Source of the DNA: Staphylotrichum longicolle
Taxonomy: Eukaryota > Ascomycota > Sordariomycetes > Sordariales > Chaetomiaceae
Reading direction: 5' to 3'
NCBI GenBank assembly: GCA_019096155.1
Contig: JAHCVI010000005.1
Span: 2,552,468-2,616,467, forward strand
DNA length: 64,000 nucleotides
The stretch's first letter is position 1. Each line of letters opens with the position of its first letter. The notes under the pieces were generated by a model. The model was not told the DNA's origin. It saw only the letters and a program-made list of their open reading frames with translations, and searched no databases. Both the position numbers and the translations under genes were made by a program. Of this stretch, positions 22,584-34,561 are shown in pieces.

Positions 22584-23567
22584 AGACTGGGAAGAGAGGG
22601 CTTTCCGGACACGGCGACGAGGACACTTACATGATGACGAGCTATGAGGCACTCTGCTGGTGGCGGTGATTCAAGACGCACCAGTCCATCTCCCTGGTGC
22701 GAGGGTGGTTGGTTTCTTTGGCGTTGTGGGTTGATTAACACATGCAGCGTTTGGGGCTTGGAGCCGACAATTGTCGGAATTTGTACACAGCACTTGTTGG
22801 ATGTTATGCGCTACAATCTTTTCCCCATATATTCGCGGCGAAAGTCTTATTTGCAGTTTCTGAGATTACCCCATGTGGAATACTGGGCTCGAAAGCCGAA
22901 ACAAGATTGTGATGAAGCTGTTCCAGCGGTTCAATAGAGTGGTGGAAACTGTCTCAGTCAAAGCTCAAGACAAAGAGCCGAGAACAGCCCAGACTGGAAT
23001 GGCCAGGAAAAACATGCTTTGTGACAGGGGACTGTTCTTCTCCACGACAAACACAGTTGAACACCAAGCGGAGTGGAAGGCAATCCGCCATGACAGCCTG
23101 GCAATGCCCTGCAGGACCGTTGAAGCGGCTCTGTTAATGCATGACGCCGTGCTGAACTGCACAGAAGCACATCTCCCGGTCCCCGCACTTAACCAATCGG
23201 CAGCGAGGGCGAAGGGCTCCTGCAGGGATCTCGCGGGCTTGGGTGCTCCAGACACCGGGAGTTACTGGAAACCGACCTGAACAATGCATTTCTCCCCAGG
23301 ACAGACACAGCCAGCAGCAGTCATGAAACGTGGGAGTCCTCGCTGAGGCACACTCCCAGCACAGCTACTGTGTGTTTGACGCAACTTTGTTAGTTCTTTG
23401 AACAATGTGCACCGGGCCTTCGCCCATAAAAAGCGCCCTGTAACTGCCCTCAACGTCCCTCTGAGCGTCTCCGGTTCCTTCTTCCACACGAATCGCAAGT
23501 TGCTGGACAACGACCTAGTTACCTGGTTCCTTGCAGCATTCTTCCACCACCCCGCACTCCTCCGACC
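22584..23567. other. Intergenic region between the I9 inhibitor and hook genes
   Basis: 984 bp, presumably the 3' UTR of the inhibitor gene and the hook promoter and leader. The open frames here (for example 22873-23280) show no known motif. Confidence 0.4.
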
Positions 23568-26558
23568 ATGGCACAATACTCCTCCCTCACCCAAGTCGCC
23601 CTCCTGAAATGGGCCAATACCTTCGAGACTCGGCGCAAGGCCGACACGCTGCAGGACCTCCGCGATGGCATCATTCTCGGCCAGATCCTCGAGCAGATGC
23701 TGACTCCCGAGTTCCACTGCTCGAGCCTGACCCTGAACCCGCAGTCCGACCATGACAACCGCCAGAACCTCGAGATCGTCTACCGTGGCCTCGCCAGGTT
23801 TCTCCGTACCGACAACCCCCTCCTCGCGCCCTCGCCCTCCGAGTTCCGCGCCATCGCCGAGAACCCCACCGATAATGCTCTGTGCGAGTTCCTCTCGGCC
23901 TTCCTGACGGCGGCGTGCATGGGCTCCCTCTCGCGGACCTACGTACCCAACATCATGAAGCTCGACGGCCAAACCCAGGCCGAAATCGCCAAGATCATCA
24001 ACCAGAAGACGGAGCTGAGGCAGCACAGGGAGAAGAACACAGAGGAGGAACCACAGGACGAGGATCCGGATGTCGATATTGACATCCACGCGTTCAGGGA
24101 CCCGGAGTTGATGGCCGAAGAGCTGGAGCAGATGAAGGGAAAGGTTGACATTCTCAAGAAGCAGAATGCCGATCTACAATCCCGCCTCGATAAGCTGCTT
24201 GACACGCGAGAGGCCATGTTGCACGACTTGAGGCTGGCGCAGGATGAGCTCACAACCCTCAAAAGAGCTAGGGGCTCTGACGCATCATCCGCCATCCGAG
24301 ACCTGCGCAACGAGATCCGGGAGAAGATGACTGAGATCGACCGGCTAGAGGACCTGCTGGAGAAGGAGACCATGCGGGCGACGAGGTTCGAGAAAGAAAA
24401 CGATACTCTGCGCGTCAAGGCGGAGAGGTTAAAGGACCTCGAGGACAAGGTTACTGTGCTCGAGCACGAGACAAAGCAGCAACAGCAGCTGATCAAGGGG
24501 CTCGAGAACTACAAGAAGAAGGCCCAAGACTTGACAGTCATTCAACAACGGAATAGGGCTTTGGACGAGCAGATCTTGCAGCTGGAGCAGGAACTTCGGG
24601 GCTTGGATGAGGTCAAGGCACAGAACAGGCGGCTACAAAAGGAGATTGACGAGAAGGTCCGAGTCTTGACCAACAACGAGCAAGAGATCATCTACACACT
24701 CCAATCCAAGAATGTCTTGCAGGACACCAACGAGGAGCTTAAGAGGAGGGTCGAGTATCTCGAGTCAAGACGCCAGCTCGATGAGAACACCATCAGGGAA
24801 CTCGAGGAACAACTCCAACTCGGCGACGTCCCACAACCAACCGCCGACAGCCCAGGGGCGACCGGCGCCAAGTTCAACCTCGAACAGGAGCTGGAGACGT
24901 CTGCTGATCCCGCAGTCGCCCTGCGCCTCGAACTCCAGCGTCTCAAGGCCGAGAACAGCCTGCTGCGCAATAACATGACCGTGGCATCCGAGAACGAGAG
25001 ACTGCGCAGCGAGCTTGACAGTGCCGGCCAAAAAGTCGACTACTACCGTCTCAAGTGCACCGAAGCCATGGAGAAGCAGGCCGTGGCGCAGGAGCAGATC
25101 ACCGCGCTGATCAACCACGCCACCAGTGAACAGTTAGTCACCGGCATCCAGGCCGCCCTCGCCGTGAGCCCCAGCTTGAGTGTACTAATCCCCGGCTACT
25201 TTAGGGACGAGGCCTTCATCAACATGCGCCGGGATCTTGTCAGCGCCACGCGCGATCTCGAGCAGCTCCGCAAGCGCGCGCAGGACCTCGAGCGTGACGC
25301 CGCCGACCGCGAGCGCGATTTGCTCCGTCTCAAGACAGACTGTATGTTGCGCGACTACGCATCCCGAACTGACCTCCTCATGGATCTTGCTGACATGGGC
25401 ATCTCAATTGCAGTGGACGCCATCGGGCAGGAGCAGACCACCGCGCTGGCCGCGCTCAAGTCGTCGGACGAGCTCATCTCAGAGTCGCTGCGCACCGAGC
25501 TCGAGGCCACGCGCAAGCAGCTCGCGCAAAAGCTGTTTGAGCTGGATGAGATGAAGGAGCAGCTCATGGGCGCCCTGGTGTCCAAGGATAAAGTCCAGAG
25601 GCGGCTTGACGACACCCTCGCTTCGGCCGCTGGGCAGCAGGTGGAATCGCCTCCCCCGGAGGAGGCCGCCCAGCCCAAGGGCAAGAAGGAGGACGCCGAG
25701 AAGATCGAGAAGCTCAAGGCGGCGTTGAGGCAGAAGATGGAGGTGAGTCTCGACCCGAGTCCGAGGATTGATTCGCCCTATCTGGTGTCGATTTGGGGAG
25801 TCGAGGTGAAGAAAAGGCGTTCTTCTAGGCGTTCTTCTCCTCGCAAACCCGAGCGGGTGAAGTCGGCCAAGGGAAAGAAGTGGTTCTCTCGGCTTTGGGA
25901 GAAATTATCCTAGCCTCTCTTCCCACTTCTCTCTCCATTAACTGATATGGACCTGTCTCTTTACTAACATTTGTTTTTCTCTGGCAGCAACTGGAAAAGT
26001 CGGAGCAGGAGAAGTATGATCTCCAACGACGGCTCAAGGCTGCCGAGAGTGGCGGTGCCTACGCGGCGCACAAGGTACGTTTTAATCTTCTCAATATCAA
26101 TCATTTATCATCCAGAGCTGCTCCCAATCAATCTCTTGTAATCTGCTTTATGACATGAACTGTTTATTCCGCCTTGTCTCGACCATAATCAAGACAACCA
26201 ACCACTTATCTTACCCCTGACCTCGCCTCCATCAACTGGAGGGCTGGCTTCCATTTTCTCAGAACACATCACACTGACTCCACCCTCCTTGCTGTATAGG
26301 CTGCCACCGACCAAATCATCAAGAACCTGCAGCGCGAAAACGCCATGATCACCACCGCCTGGTACGACCTCACCAGCCGTCTGCAGAGCAACCACGTCGT
26401 GCTGCAGCGGCGGCACGACGCGCCCCGGAGCTGGCTGAATAAGCAGAGGCAGATGGTGAATGGTGAGTTCTTCTGATGCTGCTCGCTTGTGGTGGTTTGA
26501 TTGTGTGGCATGTTGTGCTAATCATTTTGGTTCATGTCCAGCTACGCCGAGGAGGTAG
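23568..26558 (+). CDS. hookA: Hook protein, dynein-endosome adaptor
   Basis: Hook links early endosomes to cytoplasmic dynein through the FTS/FHIP complex. Exons: 23568-25132, 25205-25341, 25414-25742, 25988-26074, 26300-26462, 26542-26558, giving 765 residues. The N-terminal Hook domain (calponin-homology-like, about 1-165) includes ALLKWANTFETRRKADTLQD, GIILGQILEQM and MGSLSRTYVPNIMKLD. Coiled coil fills about 185-700 (for example DLLEKETMRATRFEKENDTL). The C-terminus has ATDQIIKNLQRENAMITTAW, YDLTSRLQSNHVVLQRR and ends RQMVNATPRR. Introns 1 and 2 are both 72 bp, divisible by three and free of in-frame stops; they have good splice sites (GTTAGT...TTTAG, GTATGT...TGCAG). Retention would insert 24 residues each time. 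The symbol follows Aspergillus. Confidence 0.92.
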
Positions 26559-27940
26559 TGGCTCCAGGAGTGTTAGCGGCTTCTTCATCTGCGCAGGTCC
26601 CTCTTCGTCCTCGTTTATTCCTACTACAGTTATTTCTACTATCACTACCTCCACTGCCTCCACCACCATCATCGCCGCCGCCTGCTTAAGCCCCCTTCCC
26701 CCTTCTCTTCCCCAGCTTCTGTATCCTCTTTCTCTTCCACGTCGGAAGCAAAGGGACGGCTACCACTGGACACAGAATTGGACCAAGACGTGGTGGCGTC
26801 TGGTCTGTTCTGGTCGGTGGTGAGCATGGCGTGGGCGACGTGGGTGTTTGTGTGGGAGACGCGGTCGTGCTTGGTGCGGGGGTGTTGGGGTCGTGTGATA
26901 TTGGAGTGAGTAGCTAGCAGTTTTCTTTTTCGGTTGCCCTCTCTCACTCTGTCAGCATCTTGGCGAGGGAGGGGTGTGGTGGTGGTGGTCGATTGGTTGC
27001 ATGGTTCGGTTTTTGCATATGGAATACCCCTTTTCACACTTGTACAAGGAAGAGGAGGGAGGGGATGATGGGGTTGGTGATGATGGGGTTGGTGGGAGAG
27101 AGTGGAGAGTGTGGGCGGGTCGCTCGCCGGCCTGGTAGATTCAGATTACTCATATACCCCTTGAATAGACATTGGTTTAATACTGAGCTGTGAGAGAGAA
27201 GTGAACTTGATCGATTGAGTGAGATTGTGCCTCGGGTATATCCGGTCTTTTGGCTGTCGATATGGTTCCTCTTGTCAGGGGGGGGGAGGGGGGGGGGATT
27301 CTTCCCTGCAGAGCTCGTTTGAGACATTCGTCAAGTGTGGGAGAGCGAAGGGAGGTGTGGCAGAGGATGCTGTCTGGGTGTTGGATCTCCCTTTCATGGT
27401 GTGATTTGCATGCTGTTTAGGGGGCCAGATGGGCAGGCGATGGATATGCCCCAGGTGACATCTCCTTCCGTTTCTTCCAAAACCACATGCATAATGCAAT
27501 GCAAATTAGTGAATTAGATTCCTCCGACATAACCGTGTTGTAAGTACAGGCTTCCATCACACGAACCTCGCCATGTCGGCGGATCCCGTCCCCAAGATCC
27601 GCCACGATCGATTGGCACTGGGTATCAGCCGATTTTCCGGTAACTCCTTCCCATGAAACCCGCAGGAAGCCCGTCAATCGGATGGTGTTGGGCGACAGAG
27701 ACGAAAGACATTGTTGGGATATCCGGAATGACTCCCTCCTTCCCCTCAGGCTTCAAGAAGCGCACGTCCAAGGACCCTCTCCCCCTCACACTAACAAAGT
27801 CCAACGAGTGTCTCCTCCCATCAACCGCGGCCGAACTAGAGCAGCATGTCGAGTTCCTACCGCTCCAAGTTCCTGCCGCTCATTCTTGTCTCGGCCCCAT
27901 CACTCCCGTCCCCAGCCCCGTCCACGCCCGCGCCGCCCAT
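26559..27940. other. Convergent intergenic region between hook and adk1
   Basis: 1.4 kb of 3' UTR-like and unassigned sequence. It holds a perfect 15-bp tandem duplication (GATGATGGGGTTGGT, 27064-27078 and 27079-27093) and a G-tract (G9-A-G10, 27278-27297). A run of T/C- and A-rich blocks lies at 26600-26720. No gene recognised. Confidence 0.45.
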
Positions 27941-28997
27941 CTACGCGCTGGGCGCGAGCTTGCTGAGGAGACCGCTGCCGGCGGCGCCGGCCTTGGCCTT
28001 GTCGCCGTCAAAGATGGCGAGCAGGCTCTTCCAGACCTGGCCGGGCTGCTGGGAGGCGTCGATGGCCTTCCAGATGCCCGTCTTTCGGTAGTAGTCGACG
28101 ACCGGGGTGGTCTGCTTGTGGTAGGTGGCGAGGCGCTTCTTGAGGGCCTCGGCGTTGTCGTCGCTGCGCTGGATCAGCGGCTCGCCGGTCACATCGTCGG
28201 TCATGGGCACCTTGGGCGGGTTGAAGGTGGTGTGGTAGCTGCGCCCGCTGGCGGGGTGGACCAGGCGGCCGGTGATGCGCGAGACGAGGAGCGCGTCGTC
28301 GATCTGCAGCTCGACGGCGTGCTGCAGCGACTGGTTGCGCTCGCGCAGCATCTTGTCGAGGCCCTCGGCCTGGGGGACGGTGCGGGGGAAGCCGTCGAGA
28401 ATGAAGCTGGCGAGGGCGGACAGAATATTAGCGCACACTTGCTGGAGCCTGCCGGCGGAGTGTGTGGCAACTTACCCGCCCTTGCACTCCTTGTTGTTGT
28501 CCAGCTCCTCCTTGATCATGCCAATGACGATGTCATCGCTGACAAGGCCGCCCGCGTCCATGATCTTCTTGGCTTCCCGGCCGAGCGTCGTCTTCTTGGC
28601 GACCTGGGACCGGAGCATGTCACCGGTAGCCTGTTCGTCGCAAAAAGAGCGGGGGTCAGTGACTTGGGAAGTCCATCTGCAGAGCTCGGGCGTGGGCCAA
28701 TTGGCTTACCAGGTGGCAGCAGTTGAACTTCTCCTTGATCTTGGGCGCTTGTGTCCCCTTGCCTGTGCCGTGTGAGCGCACCTGTCCGCATGCCCCGGGG
28801 CGACCGCCGTGTCGGTGGGCGACAGCAGCAGCATATTACATACCAGCACCGGGAGGGCCGATGAGGATCATGCGAATCTCCTCCGCCGTCTTCTTCTGGC
28901 CGCCGCCTATTTGCCTGCTCTCCAGGGCTTGCACCCGGCCCTCAATGTTGGAGATGATGCCCTGCAGGCGCTTGACTTCGTCGTCGAGGTAGCCCAT
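27941..28997 (-). CDS. adk1: Adenylate kinase Adk1
   Basis: It catalyses ATP + AMP <-> 2 ADP, in the cytosol and mitochondrial intermembrane space. Exons 28997-28844, 28762-28710, 28630-28476 and 28406-27941 encode 275 residues; introns are 81, 79 and 69 bp. Walker A is GPPGAGKGTQ at residues 47-56, split by intron 1. ATGDMLRSQVAKKT is the AMP-binding segment, FILDGFPRTVPQAEGLD the AMP-site motif, and GRLVHPASGRSYHTTFNPPK starts the LID. The LID has none of the zinc cysteines of some bacterial forms. Compared with yeast Adk1 it has about 40 extra N-terminal residues (MGYLDDEVKRLQGIISNIEG) predicted to be helical, as in other filamentous fungi. Confidence 0.97.
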
Positions 28998-30648
28998 CTT
29001 GTCCGGTATCGGCTGGAAGTGTGTGGTGCGGGAAAAGGAAATCGGGGCGAAAGGTGAGTTCGCGGGACACAGAGGAGCGGGTTAGTGGGAAGAGTGAGGC
29101 ACAATTGACCACGGGTCGGGGCTGGGAAGCGGAGGTTGTGTTGGAGGATCGAGGGAGTTCCCGAAATTTTGGGTTTGTATATACTTGGCTGCCACGGGCA
29201 GGCGTTTTTTTTGGCCGAAGCGCAGTGAGACGCGGGTTGCCACCAGGGGATGCGGTTGCAGGGAACCGGTTGCGACAGCCGCTAGCCTGGCACTCCTGGC
29301 CGGCCAGGGTTCTGTTTGTGTTTCTTGGCTGCTGCCGGGCCCGGAATTCGAGGCTGCGGGCCTTCCAGGTTCCTGTCCTGAGCCCCCAGGCTGTCTGACT
29401 TTGTGGTTGAATTCCCAATTTCTTTCAGTGGAGAGTTCTCTTCTGCAGATAATACCTGAATCAATATCCCGATAATGTCGACACAGCGCTGGCTAGAGTC
29501 TTTTGCCTCTGCACACTCTTACGGGTTCCCCGTTGCATCCATTCCACTGCTTTTGCGATGAACACACTGGGCAGATCCCCGAGCCTGGAGACCCACCCGC
29601 CTCACGTTGCACCTCCCGTCCACCGAGGTCCCTTCGGATGAGCTTATGCTGCGAATCAGGGCAATGCGCCTGTGCGAGCCGAGCGGGAAACCGGATGAAT
29701 GGCCCTGTTTGAGCGGGGCGCCCGAGGAACTCCACCGCATGTGGTTGCGGGGGTCCAGCTCAACATTTTGCGGCATGTTCTCGCTGCAACTTTCAAGCTC
29801 TGCAGAGTGCGGCAGCGATTCATTACACGCCTGCGGTTCCATTCGTGCGGACGTGTTCTGTCGACTTCATAGCGAAATTGCCAGATGCCGGGGGTTTTGC
29901 AAGTACTTTTTCAAGCCGACCTTTACTGGTCGAGGGCAACAACACCGAATCGTTGTCATTCAACATCCCCACGTCTTTGATGCCAAGACTCTCTTGGCCG
30001 ATTGGGGCGAATCGATCGGGAATGCTTAGACTGCCCCTTTCGGCTTTGACATCATTGAGGCCATTCGGATGCATAAACGCCCGGCCTTGCCTCGCTCTGT
30101 TTCCGTTTCCGAGTTGACGAGCATTGGTGCACATGTAGTTGAGTTAACGAGCGGGCAGCCATAACAACCACTGAACGTGAGTCCGGGGAGTCAACAACAC
30201 GGGTGTCCGAAGATCTGGACTGGGAACGTCCACGCAAAGAAGGCAATCTCGAAGATGAATGGGGTGTTATGGAGAGATCAAGTTGTGATATTGGTTAAGA
30301 TCACGGTCTCTCTTCAACGACATGGCAATCGTGCCAGGAGAGCCTCCAAGATGAGGAAAGCCCCAAGATGAGTCGAGCTCAGAAAACACAACGCGCTTCC
30401 GTTTCCCATGATATCTCCCTCCGACGCGCATGATCATGCCTTTGTTGCTTGGGCAGTGAACAGCGGCGCCTACTCAAGCAGAAAAAAGTAGCACTTCCAG
30501 GTTTCCAGACAAGAAACAGCACTTACCCCAGAGCAAAAACCAAACAGTACTTCCCAAGATGCAATAGTCAAGCCTCCTGTCCCCGTGCCTCACCACCCCC
30601 TTTCCAACCCGCCTCACCTCTACCCCCTCAACCCCATCATCCATCACC
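28998..30648. other. Intergenic region between the adk1 start and the DUF4097-like gene end
   Basis: 1.65 kb. The part next to 28998 should be the adk1 promoter. No coding gene is recognised; open frames of 80-140 codons (for example 29607-30029 plus) carry no known motif and look like chance. Confidence 0.4.
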
Positions 30649-33414
30649 TCACTTCTGCCCAACATAAACGTCCAAATCCCCGCTCGTGCTCTTGGCCAGC
30701 ACATTCCCCCCGGCTCCCTTCTCCCCCTTCCTCGCGACCAGCTTCTTGTTGACCCCCGGCCACTCCCCGCCGGCGCGGATCAGCTTGACCCCTTCCCCGC
30801 CCACCTGCAGCACCCCCGTCAGCGACGACATGTTGATTTCCCCCTCCCACCTGGCCGGATACCGCAGCTTGATGTGCGCCGACGTGGTGCTGTGCGTGCT
30901 CTGCAGGCAGCGCAGCATCCTCTTGCCCTTCTTCTTGTCACTATCCTTGTCCTTGTCCTTGTCCTTGTCCCCGCCGGAAACGGCAAAAACAGAGTACCCC
31001 CCATCCCCCTTTTCTCTCCCGTCGCCGTCATCACCGTCATCACCATCCCCACCGTCATCAACATACCCCTCCCCCTCCGCCCACAGCGGTCCCAGCACAA
31101 CCACGTCCGTGCCCCCGCTCGTGCTCGCCGTCGACAGCTCGACCTGCCGCGCCCCGGGCTCGGCGAGCGACACGTCCAGCACGGGCAGCACCTCGACTCT
31201 CACCGCGCCCGAGGTCGACTTGAGCGCCGCGGACGACGAGAAGGCCAGGACGCCGGCGATGTCGCCGCTCGTGGTGTGCACGTCGACGCGGTAGTCCCGC
31301 GGCGGGAGGAGGAGGGCCGCCCTCCTCTTGTCTTTGTCTGGGTGGTCGGCGAGGGCGGCGTGGACCGGCTCGCGCACGTCGACGTCCCCGGACATGGACT
31401 TGAGGGAGAGGATGGCGGGCTTGGGGATGTCCTGATCAACTGGCTGGGGCGCGACGGCGACCTTGATGGAGCCGGCGGTGGACTGCAGGCCGAGGTAGTC
31501 GTAGAGGGGCCAGGTGCCGGTGATGGGGGCGGAGGTGGTGCGGACGTCGATGATGCGGGAGTGGAAGTTGAAGGAGGAGGGTGGTGAGGGGAAGGGGTCG
31601 GTGGTGGTGGTGTTGAGGAGGAGGTTGTTGTTGTTATTGTTGTCGTCATCGGCGGTGCTGCCGGTGGAGGCGGAGGTGATGGTGCCGACTGTGCTGGTGA
31701 GCCGGGAGCCTTCGGCGACGGAGAGGGAGAGGTTGTCGAGGAGCTTGATGTCGAGGTGCACGGCGTCAACGCTGAGGCGCTTGAGGCTGGCGGATGGCGG
31801 GACCCAGACGGTGACCTTGACGTTGACGCAGGCTCGGGGGCGGTCTTGGGCCCACTCGACGCGGTGCGGGACGATGACTTGGAGGGCTCCTGCCTCGGCG
31901 TCCCACGAGCTGTAGACGGTGAGGCGGTCGTCGGTGACGGTGACTTCCAGGGTCACCGCAGACTCTGGCGTGCCAGACCCGGACCGGCGAAAGACGACTG
32001 CGCCCTGGGTGTGGACCTCGCCCCAGCCGCGACGGCCGTCGTCTGAGCTGGTCCGCTCTACCAGGACCAGCTGCTTGTCAGTGTCGAAGTCGACAGCATA
32101 AGTCTGCTTATGGCGATGGATCTGCGCATCTTTGCAATAGAGCGCAGTGTCCCAGCCAAAGTCGCCGTCGATCTCGGGATACTCCATGTTGGGTTGACCT
32201 GGTTTAGTTCTGGGCTTGTCGGTGACAGGGTTGCGATGTCCAATCTGATGCTGTTTGTTAGTGATTGTTCAAAACAAAGGGACACCGGCGAGGAGATGAA
32301 GTGTACGAGGTGTAGAATGTATAGAGTGATATAGTTGATTGATACAGGAAGGAACCCTGTGTGGCCATTACGCAAGAGAAATGGGAGCGTAAAACTGATA
32401 CGACAAGGGACGCGTAACACTTACTTGACCTTCTGTGCCACTCAGGACAGAAGTGAGAAACCCAGCCGTCACCAGCAGCAAGAGCAAAAATATCAACGCG
32501 CCTTTGCAGCTCCTCCAGTTGGCATATTGCCGCGCACTCTTCAAGCGTCCTCTCCAAGTGGCTGACCCATCACTAAGACCATCCGGGTTGTGGTCTCTCA
32601 TGCTCTGAGGCTGGTGAGCCAAGAGGCTCTGCGTTTCTTCCGGTCGTCCCATGTTGACAGTAGCGTCTCCGGTTTGCGAGAAGGTGCTGTAGTTCCTCGA
32701 GGTGCCGCCAAGTCCCTGGGGATGAGAGGGCGAGGTAGGGGATGGCGTATAAGCGGGCGGAGCCTCACTCGGCAGGAAGGGGAAGGCCTCTCCTCGGTAC
32801 ACAGACCTTTGCGGTGAGTAAGTGGTATATGAGCTTGGTGTCGCGGCCGGAGGGATGCGGGTCGATGATGACGGGGCGTAGTACGTGGCCCCTGAACGTG
32901 AGCTCGGGGCGGTACTTTGCTGCGTCGGGGACATGGGGGGTGCAAACGAGGGGCCGTTACGGAACGCTGGCGCCGTACGAGACGGATAGGCCGATGTATC
33001 TTCCTCCTCTGCGTCCGGGAAGCCTTGGCCATTGCGCGTCCTCTCCAGTTGTGCCTCCCTGGCCTTGCCCTCGGCCCCGCTCCGTTGCAGTGAGGGATCC
33101 TCGACGAGGACGTTGGGCACATACGGTACATTGGACGACGTCGGCATGGCGGTGCCAGGTGAAGGATCCGTCCCAGTCCCCGTCCCGAAGTAGCCATCAG
33201 TGGGCGAGAAGAGCTGTGGGTCCTCGGCGTCGACAGCGTCTCTCGAGGGTCCTGCTTCGTCGTCTGCATGCGTATCCTCCGAGCCAGTGTCCAAGGGGGC
33301 CTGCCATGGAGCTACACCCAACCCACCGTCTCCATGCTGGCCCGAAGCCTCACCAATGGGCTCGACATCCGAGTCCTCGTCCAATGCCGAGTAGAGGTTG
33401 TCTGAGTAAGGCAT
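30649..33414 (-). CDS. Single-pass membrane protein with DUF4097-like (putative adhesin) beta-repeat domain
   Basis: Two exons (33414-32425, 32244-30649) encode 861 residues. The join is phase 0: donor CAA|GTAAGT, acceptor CATCAG|ATTGGA, with CTAAC just upstream. Residues 1-300 are disordered and Ser/Pro/Thr-rich, probably cytosolic. One transmembrane helix follows a basic segment (GALIFLLLLLVTAGFLTSVL, about 305-324). The rest is a beta-strand-rich domain with TSGDI-type repeats (LKSMSGDVDVREPV, TTSGDIAGVLAFSS, LKSTSGAVRVEVLP, STSGDLDVYVGQK) typical of DUF4097. An acidic DDGDDGDGREKG / KDKDKDKD insertion is coded by a hexanucleotide repeat (about 30943-30972). Topology suggests the repeats face outside or a lumen. 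The biological role is unknown. Confidence 0.75.
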
Positions 33415-34561
33415 GCTCCCGAGTACCCGACCCAGTGGTGGCGGAGCCGCGTTCAAGGGCCAAGCTTGCGGTGCAACGATGCAAAAGCTTCTTTCAACGT
33501 CTGTCTCACTTCACGAACAACAACAATAACAACAGCAGCACCCAGGATCGCCAATGGAACGCAGAAATCCGCGTTTCAGCTCTAAGAGGTGGAGTCCGGA
33601 GTGCTTTGTCTGGCCGAAGGTTAGGTAGTGGGTAAGCAAGTCACTTGCTTAGGAAGTTGAGAGAATCTGTTTGCAGTCGAGAGGGAAAAAAGATGGATGC
33701 GCAGCGTTAGACTCTGCTCGATTCCGACCTCCGGAGGAGTCAATTGCCTCTATCTGCCACGGGATTCATCAGCACGGTGAGGGGTACCCCCCGTCCAGGC
33801 CCCCCATTGCCGTGTACCGGGTTCGGGGGCCTCGTCAGCGGTGTGGTGAATGTGACTGGTCCCATCTGCAGAGTTCGCATCCGTCCAGGGCCAAGAACGA
33901 GCCAGAACCACTGAGGAAAGAGGTTGCGAAAGCTTTTACACCTGGCGTGCCCAACTCGTTGCCGGATTAGGAAGCTGGGAAGCTCGCTGTGGGACGATAG
34001 GATGCGGGGACAAACTTGATGCAGGCAAGGATGACGCAGGTTCCTTAATCCAACCCATCAACCACAGGCAGGCTGACGAGGACCTACGCCAGCTCGCGGT
34101 ATGATGATATGACGAGAAGGCAGATCGGAGCCCTTTATAGTCCAATGACGGCGTCAAGACAAAACAAAGAGAAAAAACAATCGAATTCCCATATCGGACC
34201 TAGCAGTCAAGTATATGGCCGCCGCCGTCTATCACTCTCCTGCCACCGCGTACGATCCAAGGCTCCCTCTCTGTCGCTCGCACGCTGTCGATGGCCGTCT
34301 AACTGGTATCTTCCTGCCACTCCCAAAAACGCCGCAGGCCATGCGGCCCTCGAAAATGTCAAATGCAATCGACCCAAGCAAGCAGCTGCTCCCAATTAAA
34401 CCCCGACGCCGAAGATGATGCTGATCCTCCTTGCCCTCCTGATCCTCCACGGGCCGTTCCATAAAATATTGCGGAAAGATCTCTCCTGAGTGCCTGAAAA
34501 TGCCCGCGTGTCCTTCGGTATATACCCAACGCTCAGATTTGTGCGGTATTCTGGGCTCTCT
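33415..34561. other. Intergenic region upstream of the DUF4097-like gene
   Basis: 1.15 kb, with the membrane-protein promoter at its left and the sal1 3' UTR at its right. Nothing else is recognised. Confidence 0.4.
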
